This document shows positions 44,740 to 55,566 of a stretch of 64,000 nucleotides of DNA, one piece after another; the first letter of the stretch is position 1, and the number at the start of each line of letters is the position of its first letter. A program made the translations under genes and the position numbers. This stretch comes from Coniferiporia sulphurascens (taxonomy: Eukaryota; Basidiomycota; Agaricomycetes; Hymenochaetales; Hymenochaetaceae). The stretch is taken from the NCBI GenBank assembly GCA_002794785.1, contig NBBA01000014.1:1178001-1242000 (forward strand), given 5' to 3'. The notes beneath the pieces were generated by a model. That model worked only from the letters and a program-made list of their open reading frames with translations. It searched no databases and was not told where the DNA came from.

Positions 44740-46230
44740 TACCGGAAACCCGAGCACACTTCATCACTAACGAAAATATGTTGTATGTTACAAGAACACT
44801 TCAGAAAGGAAAGTCCGGGACGAGGAGTAAGGAACAACACGCGAGCCGATGTACTGTACATACGGTATCGTACGTACGAGAGTGATCAATTGTGGGTGGG
44901 GGGTTGTGCTACTAGTACTGTATCATGATGTAGCGACTTGGACGAATATGCAGAATGAGTCACGGGACGGATGGGTAGAATGGAACGGTTGCTGGATGGA
45001 GTTGGATATACAGCCTGGGTATGAACAGATGAGAGACTCGGAGGGGTCACGGTAGAATGACGACGGGCGAAATAGATGGCGGGGAGGTGGAGAGGATGGT
45101 AAGTCAATAACCAAAATGATCGTTTCGTATTGGCTCTTCGCGTCCAGGAATCCAGGCAGCCGCGACTAGCTTCATTGCAAAAAGGGGGGAGGTGGCATGT
45201 GCATCATACAAAATGGGTTGAGCTGATCCAAGGTGGCGCCGTATCCGTGGTCCGTGTTTCATGCATCATATCGTGTCATATCCCGAATTAACGCAGCGGG
45301 AGAAGCGCTTTTAAAAGGGGGAGGAAGGGGAAGTGGAGACCATTTTACCGAGAAGGAAAGAGTCGATACGCATACGGCACTCGAACTTCCATCGAATACC
45401 AGCAAAACCACATGGAAACCTGGCCCAGGAGAGGAGGAACGGAAGACCTGGACACGTGTAGTAGCCATTGAATGGCGGGAGCAGCGTGATAACCAAAGAA
45501 AGCGACGCCAGTGCGGGATTGGGGATTAATCGTTGATATCAGAAAAACGAGGGTCATGCGAACTTGGACCGCGTCCCGCGTCTGAATCTGTGAGTCGGAT
45601 GGCGAGGGCCCCGGTTGAGCTGCTGCTGCCAGTGGACGCGTGGAAAGCGGGAAGACGTAAAGACGGGAGATGAGGCGAGACCAGACGAGAGGCCCTAGAG
45701 AAGGTACTAGTAGTGTCAAGCGCACGAGGGGCCAGACCAGTCCCAGGCGTCCAGGGTGCGTGCATAATAATGATAGTATGGATGGGCGCGCCCAAATATG
45801 GAGAAGTCGTCATACATACAGCCACCTGAACGGTCTAAATGAAAAGGGGTCTTCACGGAGTTTTTTTTTCTGTTCTGTGAAAACATCCATGTCGGAAGCC
45901 GGCGCACACGAGGCGCAGTCGCTGCGGAGATCGGTAGGATCCAGTGAGCGGGCGCGCAAAGCACTGCAGTACGAATCAAGAGAGCGACAAGCCAAGTAGG
46001 GAACTATGAACTTGGGGTCCAGAAGACTATACAGCCACTACCCGCTTACTCGGGCCGCCCCCGCCCTCTAGCCATCTCACTTGCACCGTCACTCGAACCA
46101 GACTTTCGCGCCTACGGCCGGGTTACTCCTCATCCTCTTTACTACTCCGCCTCACCCCCGTCCCCGCCTCCAAGGCGCGACGTTTTCTGCCCGGCACCGT
46201 GATCGGACCGGACCGTCCACCTATTGCCTG
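44740..46230. repeat. Segmental duplicate of the velvet-gene 3' flank, copy 1
   Basis: This matches 47,670-49,400 in the same direction. Landmarks are ACTAACGAAAATATGTTGTA at about 44,770 with its partner at about 47,690, GAATGAGTCACGGGACGGAT at about 44,953 with its partner at about 47,893, and GGTAAGTCAATAACCAAAAT with its partner near 48,306. The strongest block is 45,257-45,370 against 48,450-48,560. At its right end the copy contains a shortened version of the velvet gene's 3' coding end. Confidence 0.8.
46050..46230 (-). pseudogene. Shortened copy of the velvet gene 3' end
   Basis: CGGGCCGCCCCCGCCCTCTA at 46,050 repeats the text at 49,146, where it lies inside the last exon of the velvet gene. 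The similarity continues with about 100 nt missing and resumes at CCCCGTCCCCG-type text near 46,160 (49,350 in the parent). It stops before the conserved velvet domain, so nothing functional of the protein is left. Confidence 0.55.
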
Positions 46231-47669
46231 CCTCTGATAACAATTAACCAGCCTATTTCTGACTCGGATGACGACCAATCAATTGCTTCCTCGGTAATCG
46301 AGGCTAACCTCAGTTTACCTTCGGTCCTAACACAAGCACCAAATTCGCAAGTGCCCTCGTGCCATCGTCTAAAACGAATCAATCAAACAGTGAATGGTTA
46401 AACGTCGATTAAACAAAATAAAAATATACCTTCCACAGAAGGGATACTCCCGCTGACATCCGAGTCCGTAGACGCAACGTCCAGCCTAAAAGTCGCATAA
46501 TCTCTCAGGATATTCGGTACGAACCTGTGCACCTGGCGGACCCGGATAGTGAGGACCGAAGGCACCGGAAGAAGACTGTTAAATTACGATTTACAGTAGT
46601 ATCAATTCTCATTCAGATCTAGGTCCAGATCTAAATCTAGATATAGGTAAATAGTCGCACTCACAGGAGGCTCTCCAGCTTCCAGCGCACATCTTCACCT
46701 ACCTTGAAGCGACGGGACTTCAACTTCAAGTTGCACTCCGATCGTCATTGCCTGATTTAAGCCTGACGAAGACGAAAACCGGTCTGTGTGGGTAAATACT
46801 CGTGAATCTGATATTAATCGCTGCAAATAGCATTCACACGTCTGAGCCTTTGATGTCGAAAAGGGGGTTTTTTTTTTGCGATCGTTTACCTTTGAGGTAC
46901 AGAAACCTATGACGTAGTACGCACCGGGCATACAATAGTAGTAACGCAAAAAACGATTAAGAAATGAATGAACATCACATTACAACATAACACAGAGTTC
47001 ACGGACTGCAGACTCACTCCGGATCGAATTCCACCTCCACATCACGGCCGTTCCCAGTTTCCGACATGACGATCGTACTACCGGATTCGATATCTTGTGC
47101 AAGTCATCAACCAAAGAGCGAGGTTCAACTTGAAGTCGGTGACTCGGTGTCGACAGCGACGCCTGCTTCCCCCGGGCCGACTCCGCAAGTCACGTGCATG
47201 TGAATATCACATTACATAATATTAGTGTTCTCGACTCTCGACTCGGATCTCCGTTTGTTGGCTTCAAGTTAAAGTTTCAAGTTCCAACCTTGAGGTCGAA
47301 CCAGCCGGTGCAATCTTCCCAATATTAATACCATTACCACCAAAAAGAGGTTAGAGAACGGGGGTTTCCATCGAACCGTTTACCGTCCAACCGTGACGCT
47401 TAGACATTTACTGAATATCCCAAGGCTATAGGGATATACTGTACACCCAAGACTTCCGCTAGCGCAAGGTGAAAAAAAAGGAAAGTAACAAGGGTAGGTA
47501 GCTTTAGTCAAAGAGGCAAATTCCCATTATCTCAATACTCAATACTCAATACACCGACACAGCCGTCGAAAGAAGGTCAAGACTCAAAACTGCCCAGCGT
47601 CTTCGACGGTATTTCTTATTTAGATCCAGTGGTGCCAGAATCATCGCATCCCTTTTGTTACTTGCCTCC
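46231..47669. other. Intergenic region between the two flank copies
   Basis: No gene was recognised. There are short imperfect repeats, such as hexamers related to AGATCT near 46,612-46,650 and ATACTCA repeats near 47,533-47,555. Confidence 0.45.
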
Positions 47670-49400
47670 AACAGCACACACGCACTAGTACTAACGAAAA
47701 TATATTACAAGCTCCCTCCCGGAACGCAAAAACCAGGCAAGGGCTAGGGTCCTAAGGAAGGCTAGCTACACGCGAACTACGTATATACTTATTGCGTGTA
47801 CTGTACCGTTACGTAAAGAGTAATCAAATGTGGATGGGGGGGATTGTGTTATGTGTTATGTGCTTTGTGCTATATATAGTGACGGTCATGCAGAATGAGT
47901 CATGGGATGGATGGATGGAATGGAATGGAACGAATTGCTAGCTGGAGTGGATAAACGGATACGGATATATGAACAGATGAGCCTGAGAGAGAGATGGACA
48001 GACGGAATAGATGCGAGTAGGGGTTATGCATAGTGTGATGTGGTATGATATGTACGTCCAAGAAAGCGGAGCGCGAACACGACGACAACAGCGAAAGTGA
48101 AAGCGAAACACTGCAAAGAGAGAAAAAACCCAGACACGGACGAGTTGGGAAACGCAAGAAAAGTAAATCGCGGAACTACGCAAGACGTAAAAACAAGAAG
48201 GCGAAATCGAGCAAGAAAGACGACGGGCATGTGTATGTCATCAGGGGTCACAAATAGCAGATCAACGATAACAAATGGCAGGGAAGGAAGTGGAGGCGGA
48301 GAGGACGGTAAGTCAATAATCAAAACGCCCGTTTAGTATCGGCTATTCGCGTCCAGGCAGCCGCGACCAGCTTCATTGCAAAAAGGGGGGGGGCATGTGC
48401 ATCGAACTGAATGAGTTGAGCTGATCCAAGACAGCGCCGCGTCCATGTTCATGCATCATGTCGTGTCATATCCCGAATTAACGCAGCGGGAGAAGCGCTT
48501 TTAAAAGGGGGAAGAAGGGTAAGCGAGGACCAGTTACCGAGAAGGAAAGAGTCGATACGCATGCAGCACGAGCGGCAATCGAATGGCAAGACAGCAGGAA
48601 ACCGGAGAGAGGAACAGAAGACCTGGCGTCATAGCCACCAAACAGCAATAGCAACACGATAACCAAGGAAAGCGATGCGCGAGTCGGGGTTTGGGTGGAT
48701 GTGACCTACGGCCGCCGAGTATTAATATCGATAACAGGAACGACTCTCTGCGTCTAAATCTGCGAGTCGGATGTCGAGGGTCGGAATTCGGCTGCCAGAA
48801 ACAGGGAGGAAAGACGTAAGGCGTGAGATGGGGGACGAGACGAGAGACGGGAGAATACAGTTGATATCAGCGCACGGAAGGCCAGGCCAGGCTAGGCGTC
48901 CGAAGTGCGTGCGTAGTATCGGCGGGCGCGCTCAAATATGGACAAGTCGTCATACATAATGGTCTAGGTGAAACGGGTGTTCACTTTTTTTTGTGTGTTT
49001 GTGTTCATAGCCGGCGGACACGAGGCGCAGTCGCTGCAGATATCAATAGATCCAGTGAGCAGAAGGGCTCTGGCGGAAGGCGGTACGAATCGAGAAAGCA
49101 GCAAGCCAAGTCGAGAAGACCAAATAGCTACTGGCCGCTCACTCGGGCCGCCCCCGCCCTCTAGCACCCGCACTTGCACCATCACTCCCGCCAGACCCTT
49201 CGCGTCTGTGGTTACTCCTCCCCCTCCCCTTCCCACGCGCTCGACCACCGCTCGCCGTACCTTCTAGATAACGTCTTGGCGCGTCTACAGCAGTCGAGTT
49301 CGTCCGATGTACGTCCGCGTCTTCTTCATCTTCTTCGCTGCCCCGCCTCGCCCCCGTCCCCGAGACGCGACCTTTCTTTCCCGTTCCACGCCTACCGCCG
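47670..49400. repeat. Segmental duplicate of the velvet-gene 3' flank, copy 2 (parent)
   Basis: This is the second member of the pair described at 44,740-46,230. It is continuous with the intact velvet gene, so it is the likely parental copy. The portion 47,670-49,138 is non-coding as far as I can tell; frames in the two copies do not stay aligned, which argues against a shared protein. Confidence 0.8.
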
Positions 49401-51601
49401 CCTCCGCCTACTCTACTATCCTCACCTCCGCCTCCTGGTCCGCCGCGTCGCTTGCGCTCCGTCTCACGAATATTGACGCGGATGCCCCAGCGCGACAAGT
49501 GCTTCGTGAGCTGCGTGCTTGCCTTCAGTCCCGGGAACTCCTTCGTGCTGTACACCGCGAACGCTCCACCGAAGCACTGTGCGAGCACGGGGACGTCTGC
49601 ACAATTCTCCGTTCGACTAAAGAGATCAAAGAAGCGGTACCGGGGCCTGAAGAGACCTTCCAGTTTCACAGACAAGTCCTAGTGTATGGTAAAGTTCACA
49701 GAGAAGGTAGACGCGGGAGTAGTAGATACGTACCGAGAACACAAAATAGATCACGCTTTTCCCAGCCATGTCCAGGATGCTTGCTGCATGGCTATGGTGT
49801 TCGCCAAAGAGCACGTATTCAAGTTTGTCTTCTTCCCTTGGTGGCGGTAGTGCATCTACATCGATTGGTGCACTCAGCGGATGCGCCTGCGACGACGTGG
49901 ACGCGTGCGACGAATAAGCTATGCATAGTGCAACAAGTACAGCCGCAGTTAGTGGTGAAAGCATGGACAAGAGAATGAGACGTACCGTACGGAGACATGG
50001 GCGATATGGGCGACGCTGACTCCCAGCCCGGCTCCTCGTGTCGCCCGTGCGCGTGAGCATGTCTCGGTGGCGGCATGTGGCCCGAGTGGGACGTGCCCAT
50101 TGGGTTGACTGGCGAGACGGGTGTCACATGCGGTCGGGACTGCGCGCCGTCAGCGTCATTCGCATGGCTCGGTGCGAGCGTCTCAAGCGCGAGCATGCCC
50201 GCACGGCGTCCCGTCCTTCTGGTACTATCCTCGGCGTGTGGGTAGCCATGCGGCTGATTATTATAAGATTGATATGCCGGATATTGTTGGGGCTGCGCAG
50301 ACGGAGGCGGTGCGGGAAATGGGTGCGTGTAAAGAGCGCTTTGGCCCTGGTTCTGTTGAAGGTACGCACCTGAACCCTGTTGCATTAAGGGCCCATTTGA
50401 GCTAGAACCAAGGTTAGGACCGACGCCGACATTAGCATTTGGCGGAAGCGCGTGTGGGAGTCCGAGGCCAAGGCCGAGTCCCATGCCCGCGATTTCTGCC
50501 GGGGAAGGCGGGATCGTCACGCGGAAAAGCTCAACTTGGCAGATGAGTCCACCGATCTCAATCTCCCTAAGAATATAAAAAGCGTCAGTCGCTCCTGTCG
50601 AATCAAAATCTAGAAAGGACATACTCGGAAGGTATCTCGCGTTCGTACTCACGGTCTGTGCCGTGGTGTATGGACTCAAAGAAGCGAAGCGCAACGACAG
50701 GCGGAGGGTCGAGCGGGCGACGGTCCTTGCGCACATTACGCACAGGCGCTTCGTTCCTATCGCCATCCTTATCACGCCCGCCACTCGCGTTGTCCCTGTC
50801 TCGATCACGGTCTCTGTCGCGGTCAGACACGGTATTTGATGAGGACGACGCGGTGGGTGGATCCGCACACTTGCGCCCGAGGTCCGCCTTCTGCACCTCT
50901 GTGATCTCTGCACGCACAGTGCGCCTTGCAAAAGGACCCGTCCCGAACGTCAAGTACGACCCAATCGCTGCGGTCGTGTGGCGCACCGCGTTGTCTGCCA
51001 CATCGGATTGCGGCGGAGGCAAATGCGGCGGCGGGGCGGCGTGCGAAGAGGATGGAGTGTATTGCGAGTGCGGGTGCGAATAGGACGCCGCGGCATGGTG
51101 GGGATATACGGGAGAGTGGGATTGGCCCTGTGCGACTGGGGAGTGGGCGAATGTAGGAGACGCTGCCTGCGCGTAATACCCGGGTGCATGTTGTTGGTAC
51201 GTCGCAGCGTCGGTAGACTGCTGGTGCTGGTGTTGATGCGACGACTCGTAAACCGACGGCGGCGGTGGCGCGGAAGAGGTGGGCGCAGCAGAGTACTGAT
51301 GTGCTGCGGTGCGCGGGAGCATGAAAGTGGACGTAGACGTCGCAGACGCCGGGGTGAGGGGTGCAGGCGGGGGCGGTGCCGGGTGAGTGGGTGAGTAGTA
51401 AATTTGCTCCTGATCGGAGGCACGCTGGGGAACGTGCATGGCGGGGAGGCGTGCCTGGAACTGATGTTGTTGCGGGAGGGACACGGAGAGGGGTGCAGGA
51501 GGAGCACGCGAATTGACATGCGGTGAGTCTGGAGGCGGCGCGGGGTAAAAGCCGTTAGTGGAGCTCATGGCGCTCCTTGAAGATTGCGAGCGATTTTGCA
51601 T
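49139..51601 (-). CDS. Velvet-domain transcriptional regulator (VelB-like architecture)
   Basis: Four exons (51,601-50,625; 50,566-49,986; 49,918-49,734; 49,678-49,139) sum to 760 residues in frame. A long Pro/Gln/His-rich N-terminal part leads into the velvet fold. The order is F-A-R-R-T-V-R-A-E-I, V-Q-K-A-D-L-G-R-K, R-R-P-L-D-P-P-P-V-V-A-L-R-F-F-E, G-L-I-C-Q-V-E-L-F, then V-I-Y-F-V-F-S-D-L-S-V-K-L-E-G, R-Y-R-F-F-D-L-F and V-L-A-Q-C-F-G-G-A-F. A D-R repeat and a roughly 200-residue low-complexity insertion split the domain, an arrangement like VelB. A basic Gly/Arg-rich tail follows. Velvet proteins bind DNA and coordinate development and secondary metabolism. Start choice: 51,847 and 51,568 are also possible in frame. 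Confidence 0.9.
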
Positions 51602-52065
51602 CCCTCCGGGACCGGGCGGCGATGTTGCGGAAAAATTAGGCCGCTGAGGTTGGGCGGGGATCGACGGGAAGCGGGATGCGGGTGGATCGGCGGTGGAGGG
51701 GAACGATGACGAGGTGTGTTGAGGCGGTAGATACGTGATGGAGATCGGCGAGAGAATCGAAGCGGAAGGATGCAGATGGCGATGAGGACGGAGCACGGAG
51801 ACGGGAACCAGGAGATGGGGGCGCAGGGTAACGCAGGGGTCTACCATCAGCAACGGGCGCGGCACCAAAAGAAAAAGGCGGGAAAAGGAAGACTCACGGC
51901 GGGAGAAGGGTGTGCGCGGGCGCGCACGACGGGCGTCGTCGCGGGTGGGTCGTGTGCAGCGTCGGCTCGTGTTGTCGAGGGCGGGAAAGGATGAGGAGGG
52001 AGGGGAGAGATAGAGGGAGATGGGGGGGTTAGAGGAGCTGGGGCCCGGGAGCTGGGCTCGTCTAG

Positions 52066-52074
52066 CTTTATATA
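52066..52074 (-). promoter_or_regulatory. TATA-like element upstream of the velvet gene
   Basis: The - strand reads TATATAAAG about 465 bp upstream of the chosen start, implying a long 5' leader or use of the upstream in-frame ATG at 51,847. Confidence 0.45.
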
Positions 52075-55000
52075 ATACCGTTAGATAATCGCTCAATGCC
52101 GTCATCCGGGGAATAAGGCGACTCGGCTTCGGGCCGACCGGAAGCAAAGTGAGCAAAGCGCCGTCCCTGTCGATCCCGTACTCGCCCACTGCATGTCATC
52201 CCTGGTCACTTTGGGCAAGTCTCCAACTAGTTCGGGTTCAGGCCCTCTGGCGGCGCCACAATCACGGGCGGGAACAATATTCAAGGGGAATGACGGGACC
52301 CCGCCAGCGTCCAACCCTAGACAATCGCAGATCCAGGGTGGCTGCTCTACCTCCCCCATTTAATTCCGTAATACCTGCGTACGTAACTTCCCCGCCTCGT
52401 GTTGCCTACCCGTCAACACCACCCGTAACGAAATCAATCGCGGCATCCCCAACGGCAACGCGGGTCCACGATCAACTCGGCACAGCCATCGCGCTTCGCG
52501 AGGCTCCATTCGTGATTTGCTCCTTATATCTATTTGTATATTTCGTGAGGTCGTGGTCGTGTGACAGCGGCTACCTCCATGACTACAGCACCCAAGTAAA
52601 TAACTTGGGTCCTGCAGATCGATGGAAATTAGCCCCAGGGTCGGAGTTTGGTTTGGAACTACAAAGGGGAACAGCTCGATTAAAGGCCGTCCGTCCGTCC
52701 GTTCGCGAGCACTTGGAGTCGGAGTCGGAATCCGGATGGAAATTCCCTTGGTAACTTATACTCGGAGAAATAAAATGAAAATTCTCTGATCACATCAACA
52801 TATCACCACACCCAAGTCCAAGTCGGGGCATTCAGGACTCGGGGATTACTGAGGTCGGGTTCGGAATTCGGGAGTCGGGTCGGGAGTCGGAAGGCAAAAA
52901 AGGCTTCAAGTTAGAGTATCCCGAGAACCTGAACTGGGGAGTCTAATTAATCAAAGCTAGCTAATTGCTTGTCGTGCGCTGGGCGCTGTGTGGGTGCATA
53001 CTGTATCTGTCGTGTGCCCAGGCCCCAGAGCCCAGACTACATAACTGTGCAGTAGTGCTGATAGCCGGCTCTCAGACGACTCAATGTGAACGGATCGCAG
53101 ATCGGAAGGAACATTAATCCTCGGGTGATTCGGACGGCGCACTCTTATGCACGGATCTGACTCGGAGACTTGGAGGCTTGGACGTTCAGAGGTTTTAAAT
53201 ACTTCGAGCAGTTAAGAATCCCAAAGAGGGAGAGGGTTAATTAATTAATGACATGTAGTAGCGCTAGTCACGGTATACCGTGTGTCTCAGTACCTGTACC
53301 AGTACCAGTGCTCTCTGCGCGCCCTGGGGTCATGGGTACATTGGTCGCCAGTACCAGCCTGAGTGTGCGCCCCGGTGGGGGCCCGGGGACGTGTGCGAAG
53401 GTGTAGGCTTGGATACATTGAGCAGTCGAAGATCTCGAAGCGGGGGATTTATTAAATTGACTGCAGTGCCTCAGGCTGTTTATAGATTCTTTGAGCGGTC
53501 AAAAATCCAGAAGCGGGAGAGGATTAATTAATTACATGTTATAGCGCTAGTACCGTGTACTGTATGTCTGTACCACTAGTACTGGTGGTGCTTTTTGCGC
53601 GCCATGGGGTTGTGGGTACATGATGATTCTGCATTCGGTTGCCGTAGCTAGTACTAGTAGTGACTACCAGCCTGAGCCTGGGCCTGAGCCTGAGCCTGAT
53701 TGTGTGCCCCGGTGGGGGCCCGGGGACATGTGTGTAGGCTTGGATACTTTGAGCAGCCGACGATCCCGAAGCGGAGGGAGTTAATTAATTGACTGTGGCA
53801 CTTGTGCCTGTTTGTATTCTTAGTGCTAGTATGGTGTGATGGTGCGATGATGATGTGTTCCGTGTGTCGTGTGCCCTGTGCTGTGTGCCGTGTGCCATGA
53901 GTACTGTGCGGCGGCTATGCAATGTATGGATGTATAGCCTAGTAGTACTATATGCGGCACATCATGATCATGATCATGATGTACATTCAGCCCATTTGGC
54001 TATTTGGTAGTGTGCTCTAACACCGTGACGGGAAGAAAAGAGAAAACTCGGATATGGCCGCTTCCTACAGTACTACTAGTAGTAGTAGTAATGTATATCC
54101 TTATTGAAGTTGTAAGATTGTCTGCTATACTGTATGTGGCTCCCTCAGGCTAGTGACCGTCTCCTATACATTATATTCTGGATTTGGGATTTGACATGCC
54201 CCTATATTCCAAAAGTAATACAGTTGATGGATGATGGATTACTCAGAATATCAATGCGGAATTGAGGTCACTGCATGGCAGCTTGAAATCACAAATGTTC
54301 GGATTTAAAAAAAAAATACACTTTAACAGGCAACTACGTCCGAGTCAGGATTCAGGATCAGGATGTACATTCGGATTCGGATTTGAGTTCAGGTTCGGGT
54401 TTTGTTCCCCGTCACGGTGTACTACGGTATTTGCTACTACGTGCATCACGGAACGCGAAGAGCGGATTTCGGACTCGGACCCGTCACCCTTAAGCTTGTC
54501 ACGGCGGATGCAAGTTGTCGTTTCCCGGATTAATATTGTTTTTTAGGCTTGGGTTGGGCACCATGACGGTACGTTTTAATTAATTTAATTTAAAAAAGAA
54601 TATACATACTGTACATACACCATGATGTACGTACGTACGTATTTGCGATTTACTCTCTGGTTATCATACACGGTATCGGGCGCGACTCGTGTCACGGTGC
54701 CGGTGAGTGGTCCGTCCGGCATGGCACTTTCCTCGTTTGGTCAAAGCCGATGTTTTTTCGATGATCATGCATGTTAACCGGAAAGCTAATTACTGTCACG
54801 GTGCCTGCCACTGTACTGCAGTGATTATGATGTACCAGACATTTGTTTGTGATCAAGGGTTCGTAACTTGACTCGGGCTCGGCTCGGGTTCGGGTTCGGA
54901 ATTTCGGAGCACGTCCAAGTCGGAGTCGAAGTCGGAGTCGGAGCTGGTAGGGCGTGTAACTTCCGCGTCGCGTTGAAAGCCCACTTTCACTTGTTTTCCT

Positions 55001-55566
55001 GCGGAGAAGAATCGGGAAGGGGCGGGGGATGCGAGTTGGCGTAGAATAATGTTGTTATCGTAACGTAACGTAACGTATCGTATCATGCCAGCGGCGGAGA
55101 GCGGGTAGTAAGGACACAGATAAACATGCATACATGTACATACATCATGATAAAGCCGATGTATAGCAGCTGAGGTCCATTAATATTATCCAGCCACGCT
55201 GGCGGGGTCTCCGAAGTTCGAACTACGGATAAACATCCATGACCCTCTTTCAAGATCAAGAAGTTTCTCCATAATAACGATGCGCATGCATGGTACTCCA
55301 CGCGTGGAATCGTAGTTGGACGCGGAAATAGTATGTACGGAACAGTAATGATCTGGACTCTGGGCCCTGGGGTATATCCTTCCGCCGCCTACCTCCCACC
55401 TCCCCAGAATTAAAATAAAATAGCATGTGGTAGTCGACTTGAACTTAAAGCAAACACCGCACACAGGACCATCCCTTCCAATTTCAATGGTATCTTCCGA
55501 CGCCGTTCCACCTCCCACGGCGGACGAACGCGCCCGTCGTTCGTGCCCCGCGCCGCTTTTCAGGCC
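52075..55566. other. Long gene-poor region rich in short repeats
   Basis: No gene could be supported over about 3.5 kb. The frame open at 52,149-52,754 begins with GTG and shows no family. The region carries degenerate hexamer repeats of GTCGGA and TTCGGG type (about 52,705-52,900, 54,340-54,410 and 54,870-54,945), the tandem repeat at 53,208-53,820, ATCATG repeats near 53,964 and CGTAA repeats near 55,055. Confidence 0.6.
53208..53820. repeat. Tandem repeat of about 290-330 bp, two units
   Basis: Unit 1 (53,208-53,490) and unit 2 (53,492-53,820) share the same order. First come GGGTTAATTAATTA-type text and TAGCGCTAGT. Then TACCAGTACCAGTG-type text, GCGCGCC, GTGGGGGCCCGGGGAC, GTAGGCTTGGATAC and GAGCAG-CGA. 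Unit 2 has an insertion of CCTGAG repeats near 53,670. The unit has no coding potential. Confidence 0.85.

Noticed and set aside
45233..45529. 98-codon frame in the duplicated velvet flank
   Set aside because: The matching frame in the other copy (about 48,430-48,680) is broken by shifts, so the conservation is not at protein level.
52149..52754. 201-codon + strand frame
   Set aside because: It starts with GTG, has no family similarity, and covers the velvet promoter side; it is probably chance in GC-rich DNA.
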